From Allomuricauda sp. ARW1Y1 (lineage in GTDB: Bacteria > Bacteroidota > Bacteroidia > Flavobacteriales > Flavobacteriaceae): a stretch of 64,000 bases of DNA. A program made the translations under genes and the position numbers. A model generated the notes under the pieces. It was not told where the DNA came from, did not search any database, and saw only the letters and a program-made list of their open reading frames with translations. The DNA lies in the NCBI RefSeq assembly GCF_013407935.1, contig NZ_JACBZU010000002.1:62001-126000 (forward strand). Reading direction: 5' to 3'. Below are positions 18,358-25,906 of the stretch, in pieces. Every line of letters begins with the position of its first letter. Positions within the stretch are counted from its first letter, which is position 1.

Positions 18358-19761
18358 TTACACATGCAATGCTCTATCATCTGTGGCTGCCAAGGCAGCT
18401 TCCTTAACGGCTTCGGCAAAAGTGGGGTGCGCATGGCTCATTCGGGAAATATCCTCAGCGGAAGCCCTGAACTCCATGGCGGTAACGCCTTCGGCAATCA
18501 AATCGGCACAACGTGCTCCAATCATATGAATGCCCAACACCTCATCCGTTTTCTTGTCAGCTAGTATTTTTACAAATCCATCAATGTCCATACTGGCACG
18601 GGCCCTGCCCAATGCGCGCATGGGAAACTGTCCTGATTTGTATTCGATACCTTCTTCCTTCAATTGCTCCTCGGTTTTTCCAACCGCGGCAACTTCCGGC
18701 CAAGTATACACGACCCCGGGAATCAAATTGTAATCGATGTGTGGCTTTTGTCCGGCCAACAGTTCGGCAACCATGGTGCCCTCTTCTTCCGCTTTGTGTG
18801 CCAACATGGCTCCTTTTACCACGTCTCCAATGGCGTAGATATTGGAAACATTGGTCTGTAGATGCTCGTTTACTTCAACGCGACCTCTATCATCCAGCTT
18901 TACTCCAGCTGCTTCGGCATTTAATCCGTCCGTGTAAGGTTTTCGACCAACACTTACCAAGCAGTAATCGCCTTTAAGTGTAACCTCTTCACCCTTTTTG
19001 TCATCTGCCTTTACAATGACCTCATCGCCTTTACGCTCCACAGATTTCACCTTGTGGGATAGGTTGAACTTTACTTTTTGCTTTTTCATCACCTTGGTCA
19101 ACTCTTTGGAAAGGGCAGCGTCCATCCCAGGGATGATTCGGTCCATGTATTCGACCACAGTAACCTCTGCTCCCAAACGCTTGTAAACCTGACCCAATTC
19201 CAGGCCAATAACACCACCGCCAATGACAATCATGTGCTTTGGAACTTCTTTCAGTTTTAAGGCCTCGGTGGAAGTAATAATGCGTTCTTTATCAATTTCG
19301 ATAAATGGCAAGGACGCAGGTTTGGAACCTGTTGCGATAATGATGTTCTTGGCCTCAATGGTTTCCTCCCCATCCTCTTTGGCAATATGGACATGGGTGG
19401 CATCCTTAAAGCTTCCTACCCCATGGTACACATCGATTTTATTTTTGCTCATCAAAAACTCAATGCCCTTGGTGGTTTGGTCCACAACGCCCTGTTTACG
19501 GGCGATCATTTGTTCCAAATTGACCTTTACCTCTCCCGGGATTTCAATACCGTGTTCTTCAAAATGCTTTACGGCATCTTCATAATGGTGCGAAGAGTCC
19601 AATAATGCCTTGGAAGGAATACACCCCACGTTAAGGCAAGTACCGCCCAAGGTTGCATATTTTTCTATTATGGCCGTTTTCATTCCCAACTGGGCACAAC
19701 GAATGGCCGCCACATAGCCTCCTGGTCCTGAGCCGATGATGGCTACATCATATTGATTCAT
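18358..19761 (-). CDS. lpdA: Dihydrolipoyl dehydrogenase (E3)
   Basis: FAD flavoprotein that reoxidises dihydrolipoyl groups of pyruvate, 2-oxoglutarate and branched-chain 2-oxoacid dehydrogenase complexes and of the glycine cleavage system. The 467 residues include the FAD motif IGSGPGGYVAA at 10-20, the redox pair in GGTCLNVGCIPSK near 40-52, the NAD-binding GGGVIGLELG near 180, AIGDVVKGAMLAHKAE near 315 and the active-site His in HAHPTFAEAVKEA near 445. It stands alone, with no linked complex genes, so this is probably the shared housekeeping E3. Confidence 0.96.
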   Translation of the reverse strand: MNQYDVAIIGSGPGGYVAAIRCAQLGMKTAIIEKYATLGGTCLNVGCIPSKALLDSSHHYEDAVKHFEEHGIEIPGEVKVNLEQMIARKQGVVDQTTKGIEFLMSKNKIDVYHGVGSFKDATHVHIAKEDGEETIEAKNIIIATGSKPASLPFIEIDKERIITSTEALKLKEVPKHMIVIGGGVIGLELGQVYKRLGAEVTVVEYMDRIIPGMDAALSKELTKVMKKQKVKFNLSHKVKSVERKGDEVIVKADDKKGEEVTLKGDYCLVSVGRKPYTDGLNAEAAGVKLDDRGRVEVNEHLQTNVSNIYAIGDVVKGAMLAHKAEEEGTMVAELLAGQKPHIDYNLIPGVVYTWPEVAAVGKTEEQLKEEGIEYKSGQFPMRALGRARASMDIDGFVKILADKKTDEVLGIHMIGARCADLIAEGVTAMEFRASAEDISRMSHAHPTFAEAVKEAALAATDDRALHV

Positions 19762-19949
19762 ATTCTATTTTTTGAAAGGATAATTGCTAAACAGATTTGT
19801 ACGTTACAAAACGACCGTAAAAATACAAATGTTTTTCGGGACGGCATCAATTCACTGTTTTCTAAAAATTGTGCAGTAGTTGATTGGATTGAATGACAGT
19901 GAGCAATGATTCTGTTGGCAGTATGGAGTAAACGGTTGGTGTTTATTTT

Positions 19950-20056
19950 GTCGGAAGTCAGAAGTCGGAAGTCAGAAGTCGGAAGTCAGAAGTCGGGAGT
20001 CAGAAGTCGGGAGTCAGAAGTCGGAAGTCAGAAGTCGGAAGTCGGAAGTTAGAAGT
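19950..20056. repeat. Heptanucleotide tandem array (GTCGGAA/GTCAGAA)
   Basis: About 15 units of 7 bases alternate mainly between GTCGGAA and GTCAGAA, with GTCGGGA variants and decay at the right end. The array lies in non-coding DNA. Its 7-bp period equals that of the ACATCAG arrays near 23.7 and 23.9 kb although the unit sequence differs. Confidence 0.9.
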
Positions 20057-20202
20057 TATGGGTTTAGAGTTGCGGGTTTGATGTTGTGAGTTCAGTCTTG
20101 TTTTGAACTTGATGCTTGAACTTGAATTTTTCAAACAGATTTCTACATCGGTGCTTCGCATTTCAGGTGGAAATGACCCCGTGCCGCGATACCGGAACTG
20201 TC

Positions 20203-20294
20203 ATTCCTACCCGCACAGGAATCCGCAGTTAACAACTCATGGATTCCGCATCAGGTGCGGAACAATACTGAAACCTGCCTTTGCCGCAGGCAGG
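20203..20294. repeat. Three-hairpin intergenic element (REP-like)
   Basis: Three inverted repeats follow one another: ATTCCT/AGGAAT (20203-20222), TTCCGCA/TGCGGAA (20244-20262) and CCTGCCT/AGGCAGG (20274-20294). The block is more GC-rich than its surroundings. This pattern resembles mosaic palindromic elements scattered through many Bacteroidota chromosomes, but only one copy is present in this window. Confidence 0.6.
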
Positions 20295-20304
20295 CATGCT
20301 CAGC

Positions 20305-20342
20305 AAAAAAAAACCACCGAGGACCCGAAGGTCGCCCGGTGG
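20305..20342 (-). terminator. Terminator of the 462-residue BspA-like gene
   Basis: CCACCG (20314-20319) pairs with CGGTGG (20337-20342) around an inner GACC-CGAA-GGTC stem. On the minus strand the hairpin is followed by nine T residues (20313-20305), 38 bases after the stop codon of the lipoprotein gene. Confidence 0.8.
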
Positions 20343-20379
20343 AAAAATAACCCAACGTAAGACTTGTCAGTATAGATTT

Positions 20380-21768
20380 TTATTCTGCTACTTCTTCTGC
20401 CTCTTCTTCTGGGCAGTCAGCCTCAGCTTGCAATGTGCCCGTTAGGGCCCAATTATGGTTTATGGTAAGGCTTTGAATGGCTTCCACCACCTCTGGTCCG
20501 CAAATGGAAAGTCCATCAACACCTACGGTGATGTTCTTTGGCCCCTCGTTCTCTTCCACATAATTGTTCCAGCCGATTAGTGTGGCATTAAGGTTGGCGG
20601 CGGACATACCGCTGTTATCCAACATAAATTCCATGGTGAAGACACTTCCGATATCCCATCCTCCTAAATTCTGGTCAAAAGCGGTAGCACCGTCAAACAT
20701 ATTCTCTACATCTGTGACCTGGGATATATCCCAACCACTAATATTTTGGTTAAAGGAAGTTGCTCCTTGAAACATGGCACTCGTAGCCAACACATTGCCT
20801 GTATTCCAATCCCCAATATTCTGATTGAACGAAACCGCATCCCTAAACATTCCTCTCATATTGAATACATTACCAGTATCCCAGCTTCCTATGCTTTGAT
20901 TGAATGCTGAAGCTCCTGAAAACATATTTTGCAATTCTGTCACGGTACTAGTATCCCAATTCCCCATAGCACCATTAAAGGAAGAGGCATTTAAGAACAT
21001 GGACCTCAATGAGGTGACTTCAGAGAGGTCAGGCGTATCGGTAGCCGTAAAGCCTGTAAGATTGGAACAGTCAACAAAAGCCCATTCCATCGTCTGCCAT
21101 TTACCTGTACCCCATTGCACAACGCTCACAAGTGATTCCTTACTACCTGCATCTGCATTCAACATTTGAATGGCAGGGAATTGTCCTTTGATCGCTATCA
21201 AATAGGTTCCGGCATCGGCATATTCATGGGATGGGTTTTGATCTAAAGACCCGTGCGAGTTTCCATCGCCCCAGTCTATGACATAATCGTATTCATAGCC
21301 TAAATTGGTACCTATGGTCAGCACTTGACCTTCGGCCACTTCCCACTCCGTAATAAAGGCCGCTGGATCTTCAAAAAGGGTCTCGATGACATTTTCCACT
21401 TCAATGGTAACATTAGTGCTGATGGGATTAGTGATACCATCGGTCACAGTTACCGTGATGCTATGCTGTGGTTTGGTCTCAAAATCGAGGTTTTTCCCCG
21501 TGGCAAGGCTCAACTGACCATCACTGGTCAGTTCGAACATATCATCGTCATTAGCGGTTAAACTGAAGGTAAGTGCGTTCCCATCCGCATCAAAAGCCTT
21601 TACGATTCCAATAATGTCGGTATCCGAAATATCCTCGGAAGGGTTAAAACTTTGCGCTACCATTACTGGCCCTCGATTGGTGGCAATGGGGTAGCCTGCA
21701 TCGTCCTCGGCACAGGACCAGAACAGGCCCAGTGCCATGAAGGACAGTATTATGTTTTTGATATTCAT
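20380..21768 (-). CDS. BspA/DUF285-type lipoprotein with cadherin-like and PKD-like domains
   Basis: Predicted outer-membrane or surface lipoprotein of 462 residues. The signal peptide ends LFWSC with Cys19 as lipid site. A cadherin-like repeat (about 30-125, with DADGNALTFSL), a PKD-like segment (about 155-200, YDYVIDWGDGNSH) and then DUF285 repeats (about 230-390) follow. The repeats read FNQNIGDWNTGNV, with units of roughly 30-35 residues ending in MFxxAxSFN. An acidic tail (EADCPEEEAEEVAE) ends the protein. Related repeats occur in surface proteins that bind host or matrix proteins; the target here is unknown. The neighbouring gene at 21823 is a paralogue, 54 bases away on the same strand. 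Confidence 0.88.
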   Translation of the reverse strand: MNIKNIILSFMALGLFWSCAEDDAGYPIATNRGPVMVAQSFNPSEDISDTDIIGIVKAFDADGNALTFSLTANDDDMFELTSDGQLSLATGKNLDFETKPQHSITVTVTDGITNPISTNVTIEVENVIETLFEDPAAFITEWEVAEGQVLTIGTNLGYEYDYVIDWGDGNSHGSLDQNPSHEYADAGTYLIAIKGQFPAIQMLNADAGSKESLVSVVQWGTGKWQTMEWAFVDCSNLTGFTATDTPDLSEVTSLRSMFLNASSFNGAMGNWDTSTVTELQNMFSGASAFNQSIGSWDTGNVFNMRGMFRDAVSFNQNIGDWNTGNVLATSAMFQGATSFNQNISGWDISQVTDVENMFDGATAFDQNLGGWDIGSVFTMEFMLDNSGMSAANLNATLIGWNNYVEENEGPKNITVGVDGLSICGPEVVEAIQSLTINHNWALTGTLQAEADCPEEEAEEVAE

Positions 21769-21822
21769 TTTATTCTATTTTTTATTTTAATTGTTGAAAA
21801 AGATTCGGAAGCTTCAGGGGTT

Positions 21823-23472
21823 TTAGTTACACGTTACTGGTCCTGCATCTGTAATATCCCAGCTGTTGGCGTCTTGAAGAATGTCTATCCTAGCGGTTAC
21901 AGTATCTGTATCATCACAAAAGTTGATGCCAGCAGCTCCCAAGTTTATGCCATCTGGAATGCTATCATCTCCTAAACTGGCCCAGCCTCTAAGGGTGGCG
22001 CTATAATTTAAGGTGCTCATACCGCTTTGCTGAAACATTCCAAACATGCTTACAATACTTTCAATATTCCATGCACCTAAGTCCTGATTGAACGAGGTTG
22101 CCCTCCTGAACATATTGAGCATCTGAGTCACATTATCAACTTCCCATCCACTAATATCTTGATTGAACGAAATGGCATCTGTAAACATATTATCCATGTG
22201 CGTTACGTTTAGCACATTCCAATTGCTAATATCCTGGTTAAAGCTTGAGGCTTCTCTAAACATACTCGTCATAAGGGTCACATTGCCAACATCCCAATCG
22301 CTCAAGTCTCCATTAAAATTAGTGGCGCCACCAAAAGTTGTTCTCATATCAACCACATTTCCTACTTCCCATTGACTCAGGTCCCCATTAAATGCGCTTG
22401 CATTGTAAAACATCAAGGCTATCGTCTCTACCTGTGTTAGATCCGGTAAATCAGCGGCACTGAAGCTTTCCAAGTTAACACATGAATGAAATGCAGCAGC
22501 CATAGATTGCCACTGCTGGCTTCCCCACTGTACTACATCCACCAAGGCTTCCTGGCTCAAAACATCTGATTCACTCATATTTAAGGCAGGGAATTGCCCA
22601 TTAATGGCTACGGTATAGGTTCCCATGGTTGCATACACATGGGAAGGGCTTTCATTGGTCGTAATCTGTTCAACATTGCCATCACCCCAATCGATGGTAT
22701 AGTCGTAGCTAAATTCTGGGTTGGTGCCAATAATCAATTCCTGTCCATCGGTTTCCACATTCCAAGTGGTGATGAAGGAAGCCGGGTCGTCAAAAATATC
22801 ACCATCGTCCAATACGTTTATGGTCACGGTGATTTCCACAGTATTGACCCCGTCGCTGACGCTTACCACAATCGTGTGTTGCTCCGAGGTTTCAAAATCC
22901 AAACTTTGTCCTTCTGCCAAAACAATTTCACCATTGTTGGTCACCGCGAACAAACCGTCTTCATCTTCTATAATTTCATAGGTCAATGGTTCTCCTTCGG
23001 GATCAACTGCCTCGAGGACACCAATGAGCTCTCCTTCAGGTAGCGTTTCAATAATGTCATCAAAAATCTTATCCTCGGCTATGGGCGGCAAGTTTTCGGG
23101 CGGGGTAACCTTTATGGTTACACTTCCCTTTCTGCCCACAACCCCATCGTGTACATACACATCCAGAACATGTTCTTCTTGAACTGCATTACTCAACTTT
23201 TTACCTGCTGCCAAGAACAGGTTGCCGTTTTTGGCTACTTCAAATAGTCCGTTGGACTCTTGAATCAAGGAAAATTCCAAGGCATCTTCGTCCTTATCCG
23301 TCGCCTGGATTACGCCAATCAATTGGCCGTCAGGGAAATTCTCCGGAACGGTAAAGGTTTGGCTGGGCACCACGGGTGCATTGTTGATCAAAACGGAATC
23401 GGGCTCATTGGGCTCACAGGACCAAAAAACCACGAACGAAACCATGATCAGAAATAAAAATCTAGCTTTCAT
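21823..23472 (-). CDS. BspA/DUF285-type lipoprotein with two cadherin-like domains
   Basis: Predicted surface lipoprotein of 549 residues, paralogous to the downstream gene. The signal peptide ends VFWSC (Cys19). Two cadherin-like repeats follow (about 30-115 and 120-215, each with a D-x-D/PEGEPLTYEI-type motif), then a PKD-like domain (YDYTIDWGDGN near 245), then DUF285 repeats (about 310-500) such as FNQDISNWNVLNVTHMDNMF. The extra cadherin domain is the main difference from its neighbour. The two probably arose by tandem duplication and form one transcription unit ending at the hairpin near 20320. Confidence 0.88.
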   Translation of the reverse strand: MKARFLFLIMVSFVVFWSCEPNEPDSVLINNAPVVPSQTFTVPENFPDGQLIGVIQATDKDEDALEFSLIQESNGLFEVAKNGNLFLAAGKKLSNAVQEEHVLDVYVHDGVVGRKGSVTIKVTPPENLPPIAEDKIFDDIIETLPEGELIGVLEAVDPEGEPLTYEIIEDEDGLFAVTNNGEIVLAEGQSLDFETSEQHTIVVSVSDGVNTVEITVTINVLDDGDIFDDPASFITTWNVETDGQELIIGTNPEFSYDYTIDWGDGNVEQITTNESPSHVYATMGTYTVAINGQFPALNMSESDVLSQEALVDVVQWGSQQWQSMAAAFHSCVNLESFSAADLPDLTQVETIALMFYNASAFNGDLSQWEVGNVVDMRTTFGGATNFNGDLSDWDVGNVTLMTSMFREASSFNQDISNWNVLNVTHMDNMFTDAISFNQDISGWEVDNVTQMLNMFRRATSFNQDLGAWNIESIVSMFGMFQQSGMSTLNYSATLRGWASLGDDSIPDGINLGAAGINFCDDTDTVTARIDILQDANSWDITDAGPVTCN

Positions 23473-23528
23473 ACTTATATATTTTGAAGGCTAAGGTCTA
23501 CAATGCCATTGAATTTTTCGGGTGCCAA

Positions 23529-23590
23529 TTGACGGATGCCCCTTCTGATCTGACGGATGCCCCTTCTGATCTGACGGATGCTTTTTTTGG
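23529..23590. repeat. Three tandem copies of the dispersed 21-bp repeat
   Basis: TGACGGATGCCCCTTCTGATC-type units start at 23530, 23551 and 23572 (period 21). The last one degenerates after TGACGGATG. They share TGACGGATGCCCCTT with the two units at 9234-9275. Both sites lie next to gene ends in spacers. Confidence 0.85.
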
Positions 23591-23640
23591 GTGTCGATTT
23601 TAGAGTTGAAATTTTAGAAATTGGATGGAAGGAAATAGAG

Positions 23641-23721
23641 AAGAGACAGGAGACAAGAGACAAGAGAAGAGAGACATCAGACATCAGACATCAGACATCA
23701 GACATCAGACATCAGACAAAA
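23641..23721. repeat. Heptamer array, ACATCAG type, first copy
   Basis: After imperfect GAGACAAGAGACAAG units, about six perfect ACATCAG heptamers run to about 23717. The array is followed by AAAGAAAATGGTTTAGCAGA, which recurs with one change after the second array, so array and flank were duplicated together. Confidence 0.9.
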
Positions 23722-23819
23722 GAAAATGGTTTAGCAGAGAGTTGCGGTCTGGGCTCTTTATTAGAATAACGGAACAGGAAAACAGTCAACTTGAAACCAG
23801 AAACTCGTAACCAACAAAA

Positions 23820-23849
23820 CTAAATATACAACGACGGGCTGTTCTTCAC
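23820..23849 (-). pseudogene. Remnant of an lrp-like 3' end (last 9 codons and stop)
   Basis: On the minus strand these bases read V-K-N-S-P-S-L-Y-I-stop. The intact regulator downstream in the window ends V-K-N-S-P-S-V-H-I-stop. Four of the nine codons differ only at the third base and two others change the residue. The sequence on the left (downstream of the stop) is also shared between the two places. This looks like the tail of a diverged second lrp gene whose body has been lost. Confidence 0.65.
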
Positions 23850-23854
23850 TTTAG

Positions 23855-23905
23855 GGAGACAAGAGACATCAGACATCAGACATCAGACATCAGACATCAG
23901 ACAAA
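23855..23905. repeat. Heptamer array, ACATCAG type, second copy
   Basis: A GAGACAAG lead-in and about five ACATCAG units precede CAAAAGAAAATGATTTAGCAG. This is the second copy of the tandem duplication described for 23653-24035, with fewer repeat units than the first copy. Confidence 0.9.
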
Positions 23906-24005
23906 AGAAAATGATTTAGCAGAGAGTTTGCGGTCTGGGCTCTTTATTGGAATAAAGGAACAGGAAAACAGTTAACTTGAAACCAGAAACTCGTAACCAA
24001 CACAC

Positions 24006-24464
24006 CTAAATATGCACCGATGGACTATTTTTCACCTCATTAATAACAAACGAGCTTTGGGTATTGCCAATATTCGATATGGCCGTGAGCTTGGTCAGCA
24101 TAAACTCCCGGTAGCTTTTCATGTCCTTCACATAAATCTTGAGTACATAATCATAATCCCCGCCTACGTGAAAGCACTCGGAGACCTCCTTGAGTTTTAA
24201 GATCTCTCGCTCAAATTTTAGCACGTTTTCCTTGGTATGCTGTACCAAACGAATTTGGCAAAGTACCATAAAATCACGTCCCACCTTTACCTTATCCACC
24301 AAGGCCGTGTATTGGGTAACGACCCCATTGCGTTCCAATCGACGAATACGTTCGTAAACCGCGGTTTTTGACAAATGGAGCAAATCGGCATATTGTTGGG
24401 TTGTTTTTTTACTGTCGTTTTGGAGTAGACGTATCAACTCAATGTCTATTTTGTCCAGTTTCAT
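24006..24464 (-). CDS. Lrp/AsnC family transcriptional regulator
   Basis: A 152-residue feast/famine regulator. Residues 1-60 form the winged helix-turn-helix (KKTTQQYADLLHLSKTAVYERIRRLERNGVV), and residues 65-145 the RAM ligand-binding domain with VSECFHVGGDYDYVLKIYVKD. These proteins usually bind amino acids and form octamers. It diverges from the Cys/Met PLP enzyme gene with 150 bases between starts, and a perfect 10-bp inverted repeat lies in that gap. Control of its own gene and of the enzyme gene is therefore likely. Its 3' end is duplicated in the adjacent spacer. Confidence 0.92.
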   Translation of the reverse strand: MKLDKIDIELIRLLQNDSKKTTQQYADLLHLSKTAVYERIRRLERNGVVTQYTALVDKVKVGRDFMVLCQIRLVQHTKENVLKFEREILKLKEVSECFHVGGDYDYVLKIYVKDMKSYREFMLTKLTAISNIGNTQSSFVINEVKNSPSVHI

Positions 24465-24472
24465 CCTGATAA

Positions 24473-24538
24473 TTTTTCTGATGAATGTGGCTAAAATGAA
24501 TCATATTTGAATATTATCCTAATATTTTATCAGAAAAA
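24473..24538. promoter_or_regulatory. Putative Lrp operator: perfect 10-bp inverted repeat
   Basis: TTTTTCTGAT (24473-24482) and ATCAGAAAAA (24529-24538) are exact inverse complements separated by 46 bases. One half lies 8 bases upstream of the regulator start (24464), the other close to the -33 region of the PLP-enzyme promoter. Spaced half-sites that wrap DNA are usual for Lrp-type octamers. Confidence 0.55.
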
Positions 24539-24567
24539 GACTTAAATTCTATAATTCATAATAGGTA

Positions 24568-24598
24568 TTGACAATGGGTCGGTTTATTTCTAATTTTA
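24568..24598 (+). promoter_or_regulatory. Candidate promoter of the Cys/Met PLP enzyme gene
   Basis: TTG at 24568-24570, a 20-base spacer, then TAATTTTA at 24591-24598 (one mismatch to TAnnTTTG). The expected transcript would start about 10 bases before the ATG at 24615. Confidence 0.45.
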
Positions 24599-24614
24599 TC
24601 AAAAACAGTACATT

Positions 24615-25835
24615 ATGGACTACAAAGCATCGGAACACATTCAGGACCTTCAATATTTTGGTGAATTCGGAGGCGTAAACCCCTCCATATCAGATTCATC
24701 CACCTACACCTTCCTATCAGCAAAGACCATGTTCGATACCTTCGAGGGCAATACGGAAGGTTGCTATTTGTACAGTCGCCACTCCTCCCCTTCCAACCTA
24801 TATTTAGGCGAGGCCATGGCACAATTGGAAGGAACGGAATCGGCCAATGTATATGCCAGCGGCATGGGAGCCATCACCGCAGTACTCTTGCAGCTTTGTG
24901 ATTCGGATGACCATATTGTATGTAGCCGAACCATATACGGGGGCACCTACGCCTTCCTGAAAAACTTTGTAAAGAAATTTAATATCAAGGTTTCCTTTGT
25001 GGACATCACCGATTTGGAAACGGTTAAAAAGTCCATTACCCCCAAAACCAAATTGATTTACTGCGAGGCCGTAAGCAATCCACTGTTGGAAATTGCAGAT
25101 ATCCCCTCGCTTTCCAAAATCGCCAAGAAAAATGGCATGCCCTTGGTGGTTGACAATACATTTTCACCCCTTACCATCAACGCTGCACAACTGGGTGCGG
25201 ACATTGTGGTGCACAGTCTCACCAAGTTCATCAATGGGAGCAGCGATTGCGTTGCGGGCGCCGTTTGCGCCTCTACCGATTTTTGCTTGAGCCTTAAGGA
25301 TGTGAACAACGGGGCAGGTATGCTTTTAGGAAGTACCTTGGATAGTTTGCGGGCGGCATCCATTTTAAAGAATATGCGCACGTTGCATATCCGAATCAAA
25401 AAACACAGTGAAAATGCCCATTATTTAGCCCAACAATTTGAAAAGGATGGTCTTAAAGTGGTCTATCCCGGGCTGGAAAGTCACCCTGGTCATGAGTTGA
25501 TGAAATCCCAAATGAACCATGAATATGGTTTTGGGGGTATGCTGACCCTGGATGTAGGTTCTGTGGAACGCGCCAATGCCCTTATGGAACTGATGCAACA
25601 GGAAAAACTGGGCTATTTGGCCGTAAGCCTCGGTTTCTATAAAACCCTTTTCAGTGCGTCGGGCACATCCACCTCTTCCGAAATACCTGAAGAGGAACAA
25701 CAAGAACTCGGGCTTTCCCAAGGACTTATACGATTCTCCATCGGTTTGGACAACGATATCCGAAAAACCTACGCCACTATGCGAAGCTGTATGGAAAAAC
25801 TGGATATTTTGTCTCCCGATACAAGTTTGGCCTAA
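24615..25835 (+). CDS. PLP-dependent Cys/Met metabolism enzyme, methionine gamma-lyase-like
   Basis: A 406-residue fold-type I PLP enzyme of the Cys/Met metabolism family. Visible motifs are YSRHSSPSNLYLGEAMAQLEGTE (phosphate and substrate contacts, near 52-75), ASGMGAI near 80, VVDNTFSPL near 180 and the PLP lysine in VVHSLTKFINGSSD near 203. The family covers cystathionine gamma-synthase and lyases and methionine gamma-lyase. Next to an Lrp regulator and an NhaC-type antiporter, a degradative role on methionine or a related amino acid seems likeliest, but the substrate is not readable from sequence. Confidence 0.88.
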   Translation: MDYKASEHIQDLQYFGEFGGVNPSISDSSTYTFLSAKTMFDTFEGNTEGCYLYSRHSSPSNLYLGEAMAQLEGTESANVYASGMGAITAVLLQLCDSDDHIVCSRTIYGGTYAFLKNFVKKFNIKVSFVDITDLETVKKSITPKTKLIYCEAVSNPLLEIADIPSLSKIAKKNGMPLVVDNTFSPLTINAAQLGADIVVHSLTKFINGSSDCVAGAVCASTDFCLSLKDVNNGAGMLLGSTLDSLRAASILKNMRTLHIRIKKHSENAHYLAQQFEKDGLKVVYPGLESHPGHELMKSQMNHEYGFGGMLTLDVGSVERANALMELMQQEKLGYLAVSLGFYKTLFSASGTSTSSEIPEEEQQELGLSQGLIRFSIGLDNDIRKTYATMRSCMEKLDILSPDTSLA

Positions 25836-25906
25836 GGGTATATTGCAACGGTTTGCACAACAAGGTGCAAAATCGTAATATTACCTTTTAACAAACTCAC
25901 ACCAAC

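Larger units (their letters stand above)
19762..20379. other. Non-coding spacer rich in repeats
   Basis: 618 bases without a credible gene, lying upstream of lpd and downstream of a BspA-like gene. It contains a heptamer array (19950-20056), a block with three successive hairpins (20203-20294) and the terminator of the lipoprotein gene (20313-20342). The 85-codon frame at 20103 crosses the hairpin block and is not believed to be coding. Confidence 0.75.
23473..24005. other. Non-coding spacer with 21-bp repeats, heptamer arrays and a duplicated lrp tail
   Basis: 533 bases between the BspA-like gene and the 3' end of the Lrp-family gene. It holds three 21-bp repeat units (23529-23590), a heptamer array (23641-23721), and a segment of about 190 bases present twice in tandem (about 23653-23849 and 23855-24035). 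Frames of 60-69 codons across the region follow the repeat period and are not considered coding. Confidence 0.8.

Noticed and set aside
20103..20360. 85-codon plus-strand frame in the spacer after lpd
   Set aside because: It crosses the three-hairpin element and the terminator; composition is not protein-like.
23475..23684. 69-codon minus-strand frame across the 21-bp repeats
   Set aside because: The translation repeats RRGIRQI because 21 bp equals seven codons; repeat-driven, with no start context.
23578..23810. Plus-strand frames through the ACATCAG array
   Set aside because: They encode monotonous D-I-R-H-Q-T-S repeats and follow the heptamer period.
19950..24035. CRISPR array
   Set aside because: Repeats are contiguous 7-bp or 21-bp units without unique spacers of constant length, and no cas gene is present.
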